Origin: CAYWNA01 sp964459305
Lineage (GTDB): Bacteria > Planctomycetota > Planctomycetia > Pirellulales > Pirellulaceae
Length of the DNA: 64,000 nt
Assembly: GCA_964459305.1 (NCBI GenBank)
Contig: CAYWNA010000035.1
Coordinates: forward strand, 6,059-70,058
Reading direction: 5' to 3'
The translations under genes and the position numbers were made by a program. Positions within the stretch are counted from its first letter, which is position 1; every line of letters starts with the position of its first letter. Of this stretch, positions 25,598 to 35,284 are shown piece by piece. A model generated the notes under the pieces. The model ran no database searches. It was not told where the DNA came from and saw only the letters and a program-made list of their open reading frames with translations.

Positions 25598-25725
25598 TAT
25601 ACCTCCCGCGGCCAGGACCGACTTTGTTCCGCATGTAGCCGAAGTCGCCCAGACTTTGGGCCGCGTAGGGACAAAACCAAACTCTGGCGAGTTCGGCTGC
25701 CGGTCAGACTTGTCCGCGGCGGGTG
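25598..25725 (+). repeat. GTAGCCGAA element, copy 1 (one end worn)
   Basis: Begins TATACCTCCCGCGGCCAGGA, has the core CATGTAGCCGAAGTCGCCCA...CTCTGGCGAGTTCGGC, and ends TGTCCGCGGCGGGTG, where the outer ATGGTATA seen in other copies has been lost. It aligns along its whole length with the copies at 35805-35931 and (inverted) 57669-57797. It forms the junction at the 3' end of the DUF1961 remnant. Confidence 0.75.
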
Positions 25726-26122
25726 CGAAGATGCGGAAGTCGCGATAGCGCGCCGAGCGGGTGAACATGTGCCGCAGGCCGATGCGGCCTTCGAGGATCG
25801 GCGGGAGTGATTCGTTCTTCCAGTGACACAGCATCTGTTTCTCGTCATTGCGGACGTGCATGAACAACTCCTGCCCGCGTTTGATCACTGTGATCGTGTG
25901 GGGCACGCCGGTTTTGAAAAGGCCGGTTCGGAAATAGTCGGGCGCAAGGTCCGTTCCGCGCAGGCCGTTGGCTTCCGGCATGTACCGGCGTGTGCGAATA
26001 TAGTCCTCCGTCGAATCCTGGTCGTTGGGATAAGCGGCATAGCTGATGTGATACGTATGCATGTGGTTGAAATACATTCGCATGGCCGGCACGGTCCGCA
26101 GCTTGGCCCACTCGGAACGCAA
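25715..26122 (-). pseudogene. DUF1961 (YesU-like) protein, both ends lost
   Basis: The frame reads LRSEWAKLRTVPAMRMYFNH, MHTYHISYAAYPNDQDSTED, TGVPHTITVIKRGQELFMHV, RNDEKQMLCHWKNE and EGRIGLRHMFTRSARYRDFR, then FAPAADKSD. The blocks 'HISYA', 'G.PH.I...K.G.....HV......W......EGRIG.R.M...AR.RDF' match DUF1961, a jelly-roll family related to sugar-binding or glycosidase accessory proteins (B. subtilis YesU). The N-terminal strands and signal peptide are missing upstream, and downstream the native stop has been replaced by the repeat element at 25598-25725, giving a nonsense C-terminal run to 25334. It is probably not functional. Confidence 0.65.
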
Positions 26123-26278
26123 CTCTTCCCGTATTGCAGGCTTTCACAATCTCGCTCCTCCTCGTTTCATCGTTGCTCAAGTTCGATAATGTGAATGGTC
26201 AGGCCTTGGACGGATTTCCGATTCTTGTCGGGCTTCCGATGGCCATTCATGATATGCCCAATAGATGCCAAGCAAACG

Positions 26279-28456
26279 TCAGCGTTCACGCGTCAGGACC
26301 AACCGGTTTCCCCAGCCTCCCCGCCCGATCGCGAATCCGCGCACGGTGACCAGTCCATGTTTATCGGTCTCGACGTGGCCTTCGGCGATCTTGCGCGGAG
26401 CGTCCGGGGTGGAGTAGTCGAGGTTGATCCAATGGACATTCTCGCCGGGACGCGGGCAGAAATGCTGGCAGCGCCGCGGCGTGACGTCGACGGTGGCTGT
26501 GTCTTCGTTGAATTCCGAGATGCGGTTGTCGTGAAGCCGAAGACAGATCGCCCACTGGTTTTCGGCGTCTACGATGTCGTCGCCGGTTCGTTCTGTGTCG
26601 AAATTCTGATTCTTGTTCGACCAGGCGAAGTGGCCGTTGCGCGTGCCGCGTGGTGCGCCGTCGCAAACCAGGAAAACGCCTTTTCGCTTCTGGGCTTCTT
26701 CGCGAAGCTCCTCGTCGCTGGGATCGCGCTTGAGTCGTCGCTCTAGCTGTTGCCGCCACCAACTCGATAGAGGTGGGAGATAGGCCGCGAGATCTCCTTG
26801 TTCGACGGTCAACGTCGTTTCTGTGTTGCTCTTAATGCGGAACCACACGCGCGTACTTACGCTGGGGCCTAGAACCAATGTCATTCCAGCCAGGTCGCGG
26901 GAAAACAGTGGTTCATCAACTGAAAGTGTGTTTTCCGAAATATCGCTCGCTTTGCCGATCATCCGAAAACCGCTGCGCATCGGCGTGTTGCACGACGCAT
27001 TCGACAAGGCCGGTAGCGACTCGTCGCTGCGCATCAACTTAAAGTCCATGGGGCTGCGTGACGAGAGAGCCGAGGCATGGCCAACCATGTCCCAGCCGGC
27101 GGAATACGGATGTTTTCCGCGCTCCAATCCGGCCCAATAATCCGGTACGCTGTGGAATGTGATCACCGTGTCCAACACGCCGTGGGCCACGTCGTGGTAC
27201 GGGGTATCAATCTCCGGATGATCTCCAAGCCACTTCGGCATGTTCAACAATTCGTAAACGGGTCGACCTTCGTTCGTCGCATCGTTGCGGTCCAGCGGTC
27301 CGATTTTCTGACGAATGTTCGAGTACCAGTCATTGTGTTCGCGCGAAAGCGCCCAATTCGTGATGCCCTTGCTTCCCCACGAGCCGGCGAATACGTCGCC
27401 ATGCCGCAGGCCGAAGACGTTGGCTCCGCTGCCACCCATCGATCCGCCGGAGACGCAAACCTGTTTCGGATCGATGCGGAACGGAAAGTTCGACGGATCC
27501 TTCTTTAGCCAGGCGATCGCCTGCAGCACACGCTGCTCGGTGAAGTTCACGACTTGGCCTGCGACGGGATACCATTCATACTTCCCGCCTTCGGTTTGCG
27601 GCAACGAATCACTGTAGCCATACCACCAGGTGAGGTGATAGTCCAACAAACGCAGGTCGACGCCTTCACGACTGGGAAAGCAATACGGTATCCACCAGTC
27701 CTTCCATGCCGTGTACGCGTGCAAACGTACTGTCAGCGGACGACGCCGCGTGCCGTTCGCACTGCCCGGCGCCCGGACGTGCAGAACGTGGGCGTAGCCT
27801 TCCCAGTTATCATCGATCTTATCCGGGTTCCACGTTTCGAAATCGGCAAAGAACAGATAGGCGAAGAAGCGTTCGTCATACTTCTGCAGCCGAATGGCGC
27901 CGGGCGTTTCGACGGATTCGGTAATTGGCTTGACGAGGCTATTTGCCCCAGGTGCAATCTCCGCATTCTCCTCTCCGTCGATCTCCATCGTGACCGCGTA
28001 GTGCGACTGGGCCGCCCGCCTAATCGTCCGCACAAAAACGCCTGTGCCTCTAGGCAAAATCTTGCCCGCGTGATCGTCGTCCTCCAACTGGATTCCCACG
28101 CTCCAGTCGTAGCTTTTCAGCAACTCTCTCAGTCGATCCGGGGCGTCTTTCAGAAACCGATATTCCCGTGAACCCTCTGGGATTTTCGCAATCAAAGTGG
28201 CGTCAGCCAGATTGTCATTTGTGATGGGTTCGGTGGAGGCGTAGATCTTGTACCATTCTCCGCTAACTGAATCATCCTCGCGCCACGTCAAGAACGACTG
28301 TCCTTCTCGGTAGAACGCCGCCAAGTCGCTGACACCGGCCGTGCGTGTGACGCCCTTTGCCGCGAATTCGGAGGTCTCCGCAGTGGCTGCAATCGATGTG
28401 ATCACAACCAAGGCGGCCAAGCATGCAACGCTGCGTCTAGAAGTGTTTCTTTTCAT
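26279..28456 (-). CDS. Secreted alpha/beta-hydrolase (esterase-like), 725 residues
   Basis: A signal peptide (MKRNTSRRSVACLAALVVIT, SIAATAE) is followed by a beta-rich N-terminal part (about 40-240) with fibronectin-like strings (SFLTWREDDSVSGEWYKIYA). Next comes an alpha/beta-hydrolase domain: RPLTVRLHAYTA, then VCVSGGSMGGSGANVFGLRH, where Ser339 sits in the nucleophile elbow G-G-S-M-G-G. Later segments include WDMVGHASALSSRSPMDFKL and HGDVFAGSWGSKGITNWALS. The C-terminal part holds a long beta-rich region. The elbow and the lead-in 'D...V...GGSMGG' resemble PHB-depolymerase/feruloyl-esterase-like secreted esterases. The acid and His of the triad are not securely placed. Its start is followed upstream by a 407-bp gap; no operon partner is evident. 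Confidence 0.75.
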   Translation of the reverse strand: MKRNTSRRSVACLAALVVITSIAATAETSEFAAKGVTRTAGVSDLAAFYREGQSFLTWREDDSVSGEWYKIYASTEPITNDNLADATLIAKIPEGSREYRFLKDAPDRLRELLKSYDWSVGIQLEDDDHAGKILPRGTGVFVRTIRRAAQSHYAVTMEIDGEENAEIAPGANSLVKPITESVETPGAIRLQKYDERFFAYLFFADFETWNPDKIDDNWEGYAHVLHVRAPGSANGTRRRPLTVRLHAYTAWKDWWIPYCFPSREGVDLRLLDYHLTWWYGYSDSLPQTEGGKYEWYPVAGQVVNFTEQRVLQAIAWLKKDPSNFPFRIDPKQVCVSGGSMGGSGANVFGLRHGDVFAGSWGSKGITNWALSREHNDWYSNIRQKIGPLDRNDATNEGRPVYELLNMPKWLGDHPEIDTPYHDVAHGVLDTVITFHSVPDYWAGLERGKHPYSAGWDMVGHASALSSRSPMDFKLMRSDESLPALSNASCNTPMRSGFRMIGKASDISENTLSVDEPLFSRDLAGMTLVLGPSVSTRVWFRIKSNTETTLTVEQGDLAAYLPPLSSWWRQQLERRLKRDPSDEELREEAQKRKGVFLVCDGAPRGTRNGHFAWSNKNQNFDTERTGDDIVDAENQWAICLRLHDNRISEFNEDTATVDVTPRRCQHFCPRPGENVHWINLDYSTPDAPRKIAEGHVETDKHGLVTVRGFAIGRGGWGNRLVLTRER

Positions 28457-28863
28457 CTGAACTTCCGGATTTAGGGGGACCAGTTCGTGAGAGCACCGTT
28501 AGACTTGGGTCTCTGAGGCTCCGCGTCGAGTCAGCCTCACCTGACCATAGCAGTCGTGCTCCCGAATCAGCTCTTGTGCATATTGCGCGAGTGCCTGATC
28601 GGACTCCCGTGCATGGACGAGAAACCGATTTCGCTTGGACACCAGTCCGAAGATGTTCGCTGTATCCTTCCAGCGGAGCCTCGTTGAGTATAGCGGACAA
28701 CCGCACGATCGGGCAGCTTTGAATCTCTGCGTACCGGTGGAAAACTGATTTGAGACGTGCAAGCGTCGCTTTGGGTAACCGTGTCGATTTTCTCCGGAAC
28801 CTTGATCTTGAAGACTTTCGTGACTGTTTGCTAAAACGATTGGCTATGCCTGTAAACCGATAG
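28457..28863. other. 407-bp stretch without a convincing gene
   Basis: A minus-strand frame at 28499-28762 could encode 87 residues (segment NIFGLVSKRNRFLVHARESD, ALAQYAQELIREHDCYGQ), which reads like part of a folded protein, but I recognise no family and see no ribosome-binding site. It may be a remnant. Nothing else is visible. The region is bounded by the esterase promoter and by the truncated start of the lyase-like locus. Confidence 0.4.
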
Positions 28864-29472
28864 CCATACGATTGGGAACGAGTTGAGGTCAGAATCAACA
28901 CGGACCGGTCGGACATCACCGTTGATCACGTACGCCTCGTCGCTCATCAAGACAGCTACCAGCACTTCAAACTCAAGAAGCTCCACATCGACACGAGGAT
29001 TGTCCGGCGGGGTCAGGCCACGGCGAAGGTCGTGGTTCCGGCATCCGAGGCGTACGACCAGCTCGCCGCTGACATTTCCGCCAAGATCAAGAAGCTAACC
29101 GGCGCCGACGTGCCCATCGTCAGGGACGCGGACTTCGATTTGTGCGGCGATCAACGGCTGGACGAGGACCTGATCGTGCTGGGCAATCGCAGCACCAACC
29201 GCGTCGTCAGCGACCTGTACGACCTGTACTACTGTGTCATCGACCTACGCTATCCCGGTAAAGGCGGCAGCGTGGTGCGCAGCCTTCACGATCCCTTTGC
29301 CGACGGGCACAACGTGATCTTCGTGGGGGCCAGCGACGACGAAGGTATGAAGAAGGCGACTGCGAAGTTCCTGGCGATACTTGACCAAGCGCAGAAGACC
29401 GAGGGTACGCTGGAGTTGGGTCACCTCGCGGAAATTGAGCTGGGCAGCGACGTAAACACCCCAAGGAGATGA
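28864..29472 (+). pseudogene. 5' part of a heparinase/alginate-lyase-like gene, N-terminus missing
   Basis: The frame is open from 28864, just after a TAG, but has no usable start before residue 50. It encodes PYDWERVEVRINTDRSDITV, DHVRLVAHQDSYQHFKLKKL, AKVVVPASEAYDQLAADISA and KIKKLTGADVPIV, then EDLIVLGNRSTNRVVSDLYD, and stops at TGA 29470-29472. The segment resembles the non-catalytic beta-sandwich and 'GNR..N......Y' module that precedes polysaccharide-lyase-like toroids in planctomycete proteins. Its end (LGSDVNTPRR*) continues naturally in the next frame (HPKEMSFRDLQ), so one gene appears to have been split by a one-base change in the A/C run near 29445-29460. The original start is lost or lies across an upstream deletion. 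Confidence 0.6.
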
Positions 29473-32400
29473 GCTTCCGCGATCTGCAACGCATGAAGCC
29501 CTGGGACGCGACCAACCGCACCGGCGGTTATGGCTGGACCGTGATCACCAAGAGCCTGGCCTACTACTACCTGACCGGCTACGAGTCTTACGCCAAGGAG
29601 TTCATGCGACTCGCGTTCCCGAAAGACGAGCAGACGATCAAAGACCTCGCCGCGTGCGGGCAGGATTTCAAGGCTGATCGCCGGGAACCGCTGGTCGACG
29701 TGTACCACTATCGCGCACACCTGCCAGTCGTGTATTGGGATCTGATCGAAGAAAGCCCCTTTTTCAGCGACGAAGACCGCACCAAAGTGACCCGGCAGTT
29801 CATGAAGCAGGTCCGTACCTTCCGTGAGAACGGAGGTTACGGCTGCGAGGTTGACGAAACGCGCTACCCAGGCGCCATCATCAACAGCCGCCATCATCAA
29901 TGGGGAGCGATGACATTTTACGCGCTGGGCCGCTACCTGTCGAAGTACTACCCAGACTACGAATGGAAGGCCGTGAAGCGCAGTGTCGAGTACTTCTTCT
30001 CCTCGCTGTACATGAATGAGCGCGTGTGCAACCGGGGTGAGGGCGCGCGCCTGGCGCGGCACCCGACGACATTGGTGTCGCTGTTCGACTACACGCTGAT
30101 GTCCGGCAACAAACATCCCGTCCAGATGGGCAGCCTGGCGGACCAGACTCGGACAATGGAGATCCTGCTCGACTGGCGGCCGAACGCCTGGGTGCTGTAC
30201 CAGGCGCCGACCAATCTGTTCAACAAGATGGCCTATCTGCTGAACAACTCCCGTCACGTGTACGCCCGCGACCTTAACACGGCCGAAACGATCGCTTTTC
30301 GCCCCGGCCAGTCGTACTGGCCCGATGAGAGCCGTTTGGATCGCGCGCCCTTCGCGATCGACCGTTGGGAAGCGCTGCAGCCGACGCCCTATGAGTTCTA
30401 TTTTTGGGAACTGTTGTGGGAAGAACCCCTGCCACATCAGGACAAGATGTTCCGCTTGGCGTCTTTCCGAACCGCGAACGACGCGACGGGGGACTACCTG
30501 CTCTTCGACGGCGTGTATCTCGGTGGCGTGTACCACTGCTTCTCGCTGCTGGAATACGTCTTGAACGGGGATATCCTGTTCATGGGGCAGCGCACGCACT
30601 TGAACTTCATGTCCAGTGGCATGACCGCAGCGAAACAGCCGAAGTACTCGCTGTTGGAACGGTTAGAAACCATCGGTGACAGCGCATGTATCCAGGCCAC
30701 GGCCCCGAACTACAACTTCGCAGATTGGCGGCGCAGCGTGCTGCATCGCCGGGGCCAATACGCGTTGGTCACCGACAGGTTGACCAGTCTGCAAGATTCG
30801 GCGTTCAGCACCGCGGAGATCAACTGGCAGCTCGCCGCTGGCACCTATCCCGCCAGCACGTCGCCCGGCATCGTGCTCCTACGAGCCGAGCGTACAACCG
30901 GCCCTGCCGAGTATGTGCTCGGGTTTTCGGACAAGTTGAAGACCACGGTCCGCGACATGGGCACGTCCATCGGCTCGACCGCGTCGGGTGGAACCGTATC
31001 GGCCGCCTGGACGGGATCGCTGGCGGAGGGCGAAGAGAAGCTATTCTTCTCGCTCGTCACGCCGAAGGTCGACACTCACGATGCGAAAGCCGGCAACTGC
31101 ATTCGGCTTGCGCCGAACGCTGCGGTACTTGCGCTGAAGACCGGGTGCGCGGTCGCCGTTGCAGGAAGGTATGAAGGCATCGAAGCCGACATCGCGATCG
31201 TCGCGGCCGATCACCTGACTGCATATGGCGCCATTCGCTGCGGGCCCCTGTGCTCCAGCGATCGGCCGATCGACGTAGACTGGGACTTCGCCACGGGCAA
31301 CTTGGCCATCCATTGCAGCGAGACGACCGCGGTAACGCTCGCGCTTCAGAGCCCAACCGTCCGGCTCGCCGATGGGAAAACACTGGAACTGGAAAAGCAC
31401 GGTGACGGTTTCAGGCTTTCGCTCAACGAGGCTCGGCATCTGTTCACGAAGGCCATGCCGCGCGCCGCGCTGGTCGAGGCCCATACCCGGAAGTGCGCGG
31501 ACCTATTTGCAGGAGCGAGGGACGAACGCACCAAAGCCCCCGTTATCGAGCCCGAACAGGTGGTCGTGTCGGCGCCGTCTCTGCCTACTGTCTGGCGCGC
31601 AACGTGCGGTGATTTCCCGTACGAGATGAAGGTATTCGAGCACGATGGCAATACTTTCATCGCGGTCGCGACTGACAAGGCGATCCTACTATTCAATCCT
31701 GACGGTAAGCCACTGCGGCGGCTGGCCACCGATGCCCCAGTCAAAGTGATCCATTACTGGCCGGAGGCCGAGCTGCTGGCCGGCGGATGTCACGATTTCC
31801 GGGTGATCGCCTTCGACGTGGACACCGGCGATCGCAAGTGGGCCTTTGAGTCTATCGAGATCAACCCGGTGCTGAAGAAGGCCGGGGCCACGGGCTGGTT
31901 CGACCGCAGCCCGCTGGAGAACCGAGGCATTTATTCCTTGTCTTCGGGCGTATTTCTGGACGGCGACAGCCAACTGTTCGTTGGCACGGCCAGCACCGTG
32001 GAGGCATTGGACCGAAATGGTCGATTGGTCAAAAGTATGAACGCCGGCCCGGGCGTCGTCACCGACGTGGCGATGGTTCCGTACGGCACCGACGAGATCA
32101 TGCTGCTGCCCGTACGGCGTTTCGGCCGGTTCATGATCTACCGGACCGGCAGCCGAACTCCCGACCAAGCCACGGCTTTCAGTGTGGGCGAATTCTGCCC
32201 ACGTCGCGGCGCGTCCACCTACGGCAGCGAATACGGGAACGGCTATGCGGAAATCGAGACCGTCGACCTGGACGGCGGCGGCCGCCAAGAGGTCGTCGGC
32301 TTGTTCAACGGGATCCTGAACGGAATCCACGTGTGGGACCACAAGGGCCAGGTCCTAGCCGACGCCGCCTTCGGCGCCGGCCGCGCCTCGCCAAAGCCCT

Positions 32401-32777
32401 CTTACGACAAGGAGATTCCCGACGTCAACATGCGCGGACTCAGCATCGTCGACCTGGACAACGACGGCAAGAATGAGCTATGCATCATCACATCTCGCGG
32501 CTTCCTGATCGCGCTTAACAATAAGTGCGAGCGCCTCTGGTCCCAACGCATGCCATCCGAGCCAATCTGCATCGAGACGTTCGATGCGATAGACGATCAC
32601 AACGCCTGCATCGTCGTTGGCTGCCGCCAGGGCGGGATCTACAAGCTCAATGGCATTGGCAAGTTTACGGCCCACGAGAAGGTCAAGGGATGTCCAGTCA
32701 AGGCAAGCAGACTTAGTGATACCGAAGCGTTGATCGCAATCAGCGAGGAACAAGTGATTGCCTGGCGTGTGAGGTGA
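29469..32777 (+). CDS. Heparinase/alginate-lyase-like toroid with C-terminal propeller (3' part of split gene)
   Basis: 1102 residues from an ATG at 29469 that overlaps the previous frame's stop (ATGA). The only AAGGAG directly abuts the ATG, so this start is probably not used independently. The first 340 residues form an alpha-toroid: GGYGWTVITKSLAYYYLTGY, SYAKEFMRLAFP and PVVYWDLIEESPFFSDEDRT, then INSRHHQWGAMTFYALGRYL. This resembles heparinase II/III and alginate lyase folds. A beta-sandwich follows (about 430-680). A PQQ/VCBS-like propeller ends the protein (about 700-1100; VIAFDVDTGDRKWAF, DLDGGGRQEVVGLFNG, IVDLDNDGKNELCIITSRGF). The intact ancestor would be about 1300 residues and exported; this piece lacks a signal peptide. 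It may be a pseudogene if the upstream frameshift is real. Confidence 0.65.
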   Translation: MSFRDLQRMKPWDATNRTGGYGWTVITKSLAYYYLTGYESYAKEFMRLAFPKDEQTIKDLAACGQDFKADRREPLVDVYHYRAHLPVVYWDLIEESPFFSDEDRTKVTRQFMKQVRTFRENGGYGCEVDETRYPGAIINSRHHQWGAMTFYALGRYLSKYYPDYEWKAVKRSVEYFFSSLYMNERVCNRGEGARLARHPTTLVSLFDYTLMSGNKHPVQMGSLADQTRTMEILLDWRPNAWVLYQAPTNLFNKMAYLLNNSRHVYARDLNTAETIAFRPGQSYWPDESRLDRAPFAIDRWEALQPTPYEFYFWELLWEEPLPHQDKMFRLASFRTANDATGDYLLFDGVYLGGVYHCFSLLEYVLNGDILFMGQRTHLNFMSSGMTAAKQPKYSLLERLETIGDSACIQATAPNYNFADWRRSVLHRRGQYALVTDRLTSLQDSAFSTAEINWQLAAGTYPASTSPGIVLLRAERTTGPAEYVLGFSDKLKTTVRDMGTSIGSTASGGTVSAAWTGSLAEGEEKLFFSLVTPKVDTHDAKAGNCIRLAPNAAVLALKTGCAVAVAGRYEGIEADIAIVAADHLTAYGAIRCGPLCSSDRPIDVDWDFATGNLAIHCSETTAVTLALQSPTVRLADGKTLELEKHGDGFRLSLNEARHLFTKAMPRAALVEAHTRKCADLFAGARDERTKAPVIEPEQVVVSAPSLPTVWRATCGDFPYEMKVFEHDGNTFIAVATDKAILLFNPDGKPLRRLATDAPVKVIHYWPEAELLAGGCHDFRVIAFDVDTGDRKWAFESIEINPVLKKAGATGWFDRSPLENRGIYSLSSGVFLDGDSQLFVGTASTVEALDRNGRLVKSMNAGPGVVTDVAMVPYGTDEIMLLPVRRFGRFMIYRTGSRTPDQATAFSVGEFCPRRGASTYGSEYGNGYAEIETVDLDGGGRQEVVGLFNGILNGIHVWDHKGQVLADAAFGAGRASPKPSYDKEIPDVNMRGLSIVDLDNDGKNELCIITSRGFLIALNNKCERLWSQRMPSEPICIETFDAIDDHNACIVVGCRQGGIYKLNGIGKFTAHEKVKGCPVKASRLSDTEALIAISEEQVIAWRVR

Positions 32778-32970
32778 CACCACTGCCATTTGTATTGTCA
32801 GATTCTTGCGACAATCTCGCGACGTGTTACTTCACTCGAACTGACAACCCAATTCCGGAATAGCCACAAAAAGCACGATAAGACACGAAAAAACGTAACA
32901 CGCACACCTGGATGACCACTATGGGCTCAGGTCCGTGTAGCCCGAATCATCGAGCATGGTAGACAGGATA

Positions 32971-35058
32971 TCAGGGGACGTTTGCCCTGTTGATGCTGGC
33001 GATGGCCTCGGCGAATTCGCGGCGGGTCGCCTCCAATTGGCCCAGCTTGAGCCCGCACGTGTATTGGAACCACCGTCCCTGGATGGACTCGAATCGTTGC
33101 CTACGAACTCCTTTGGCGCGGTTCAATGCGTCCGCGAGGCCGGGCGGTGGATCTGATCGATCAAGACGCTTCGTCGCTTTGGCGATGGCGCGATCGAGGG
33201 CTTCGAGATAACGCACGTCGTCGATCCCGGCCCGGTGTGCCTCCCAGGCCAGGGTCGGAATCGGCTGGCCAAATTCGTCCGGGTAGACGACGCGGTGGAC
33301 AATGCGGTCGGGATTGTAGACCTCCTCGCCCGGCATGTCCCAGTACGACCACGGGGAACTGCCCAGATATCCACAGGCGGAATTGTAGAGTCCGGTAAGT
33401 GTCCGGTACCACAATGGGAACGCGGTGGCCGTCGTCCAGTACGAAACCGGCTGGAAGCCCTTTTCGCGGACGTACATCGCCGCTGCGTTGTCTTTGCCCC
33501 CGAATACATAGATGTTGTAAACAGGCCGGTCGACGAAGTCTCTGGTCGCCTGTTGTGCGTCTCGGCTGTTGATCGCGGTCATCATGTGAAGACCGGCTTT
33601 CAAACGCCGCTCCGCCTCCTTGCGGCAGCGTTCGATCCTCTCGCCACGAGGTTCGTCGACTCCGTAGTAGTACAGGTCGTCGAATCCCATCGCCTTGGCC
33701 TCCTGCACCTGCTCGGTTGCCGTACCGCCCGGCCAATGCATCAGGCATGGGGCTCGTGTCATCCCCGCTTGTTTTGCGTATTTCAGCGTGGAAAATCCAC
33801 CGTACAACGTAGTCGTGTTCAGCCCATGCCGCACTTGGTCCTGCAACTCGGCCAGGTAGCGTTCCGGCGGCACGTAATTCGCACGTTCGGGCTTCACCGG
33901 TTGGCCTGGATAGTAGATTCCGTAGTATCCCTCCGGCGCACGCAGGTCGACCGGAAGTACTTCCAGTTCCACGGGCACGCGCAGAATCCGCGTTTCGGAG
34001 CGTGTGACGCTCAACAGGATCTCGCCTCTGTATCTTCCCGGCGCCGCCCCAGCAGGCACGTGAACCGTGAGCCAAAACTGGCGGCTCTCATGCGCCCGCA
34101 CGCGTGCAATGCATTGCCCACCGCCCCACCCGCCCTGCTTGCCTTTCGGCGGGATCCCGGTGCGATCGTCCCGCAGAAGCAACTCTGGGACCAACATCTT
34201 GGGACGTCTGTCGCGGTAGAGGGCGTTCACGCGTTGGCGAACATGCACCACGCGAAGGTCGATTTGATGCGAGCCGATCTCGATCCCCTCGGCTCCGGTG
34301 AGCTTCTCCAGAGACACGCGGAGTTCATCAGCCGCATCAAGTGCTCGAACGGCGAATGTTCCGGTGACGTACTGGTCTGCCGCTCCCCACAGCCGAAGGC
34401 GCGACAGCAGTTCGTCTTCGGACGGCATCCAGTCGTAGAGGTATTCTTCATAGGGGATCGCAGCACCGACAACGAACCGTTGTTCGCCGGCAGCGGTGCG
34501 CAAGGATGAGTCGTCGCGATACCGTCGCAACGATCGCAAGACCGGCTCCTTCTCCGGTTGCGGCAACTCGTGCTCGGCCGGCCGGAATTCCGGGCTCACG
34601 GCAAAAAGCACCGCGTCCAACATGCCGCCTGCAACATCCACATCCACGTGATGTATGCCTTTGGAGACAGAGATCGCACCCAAGTGGATCCAGACGTAAC
34701 GTGCGCCGCCGGGCCCGCCGCTGCCATCGGTCACCGGTTGCTCGTCCACGGTGACACGGACGCCACCGTAGCCGCCGTACTTCCGCACCCAGAAGTGATA
34801 CTCCGCATCGTTGGGGAAATCTGCAACCCACGTCAGTCGATGCGTGCCTCCGGCCGCGGTCCACGCCGCCCAGTCACCCAGGGGCGGCGTGCCTCCGTAG
34901 GCAGTGCCATTGGGATAGAACCCCCACGCCGGCATCAGCGCCGCGCCGGTAGTCCAGCACACCGTGTCCGCCGCCCGTTCAGCGCCGTTGCTTTGCACAT
35001 TGCCGGCAACCACCAGGGCAACGGCGACAATACACATTCGGTTTTTCACACAGTTCAT
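32971..35058 (-). CDS. Secreted DUF4091-type glycosidase-like protein
   Basis: 695 residues with a signal peptide (MCIVAVALVVAGNVQSNGAE). Residues from about 35 to 160 form a carbohydrate-binding-like beta-sandwich (WVADFPNDAEYHFWVRKYGG). A middle beta region (about 190-370) follows, with RQFWLTVHVPAGAAPGRYRG. A TIM-barrel-like part (about 380-600) contains GYYGIYYPG and YYYGVDEPRGE, where a conserved acidic pair precedes 'PRG'. It then shows YNIYVFGGKDNAAA, LTGLYNSACGYLGSSPWSYW and the C-terminal signature PTLAWEAHRAGIDDVRYLEA, which is the hallmark of DUF4091 ('P.LRWE.LREG.EDYEYL'). DUF4091 proteins are glycoside-hydrolase relatives with few characterised members. No close neighbour shares its strand. 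Confidence 0.75.
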   Translation of the reverse strand: MNCVKNRMCIVAVALVVAGNVQSNGAERAADTVCWTTGAALMPAWGFYPNGTAYGGTPPLGDWAAWTAAGGTHRLTWVADFPNDAEYHFWVRKYGGYGGVRVTVDEQPVTDGSGGPGGARYVWIHLGAISVSKGIHHVDVDVAGGMLDAVLFAVSPEFRPAEHELPQPEKEPVLRSLRRYRDDSSLRTAAGEQRFVVGAAIPYEEYLYDWMPSEDELLSRLRLWGAADQYVTGTFAVRALDAADELRVSLEKLTGAEGIEIGSHQIDLRVVHVRQRVNALYRDRRPKMLVPELLLRDDRTGIPPKGKQGGWGGGQCIARVRAHESRQFWLTVHVPAGAAPGRYRGEILLSVTRSETRILRVPVELEVLPVDLRAPEGYYGIYYPGQPVKPERANYVPPERYLAELQDQVRHGLNTTTLYGGFSTLKYAKQAGMTRAPCLMHWPGGTATEQVQEAKAMGFDDLYYYGVDEPRGERIERCRKEAERRLKAGLHMMTAINSRDAQQATRDFVDRPVYNIYVFGGKDNAAAMYVREKGFQPVSYWTTATAFPLWYRTLTGLYNSACGYLGSSPWSYWDMPGEEVYNPDRIVHRVVYPDEFGQPIPTLAWEAHRAGIDDVRYLEALDRAIAKATKRLDRSDPPPGLADALNRAKGVRRQRFESIQGRWFQYTCGLKLGQLEATRREFAEAIASINRANVP

Positions 35059-35284
35059 GCTTCAACCCCCCGCCTCAATTGCCCTCATGGTCAAGCCCCG
35101 CTGCTGGCCGGCACGGCCGTTGCTCGGTGATCTGAACTGGTCTATTCTGACAGCTCGAACCGCAATTCTCGACTGGGCATCGGTTTTTTGGGGGAACGCG
35201 ATCATGAACGGCGTCCGGAGCCCAGTGGAAAAGGACGCTAAGGCACGCAGCGAGTTTGAGCGTACGCAGAAAGGGTAAGACGGC

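Noticed and set aside
28499..28762. 87-residue minus-strand ORF
   Set aside because: It reads somewhat like a folded protein, but no family, ribosome site or neighbour supports it; left as an unassigned remnant.
29421..30599. 392-residue minus-strand ORF
   Set aside because: Lies wholly over the lyase-like toroid, which has clear fold motifs on the plus strand; no ribosome site or motif on the minus strand.
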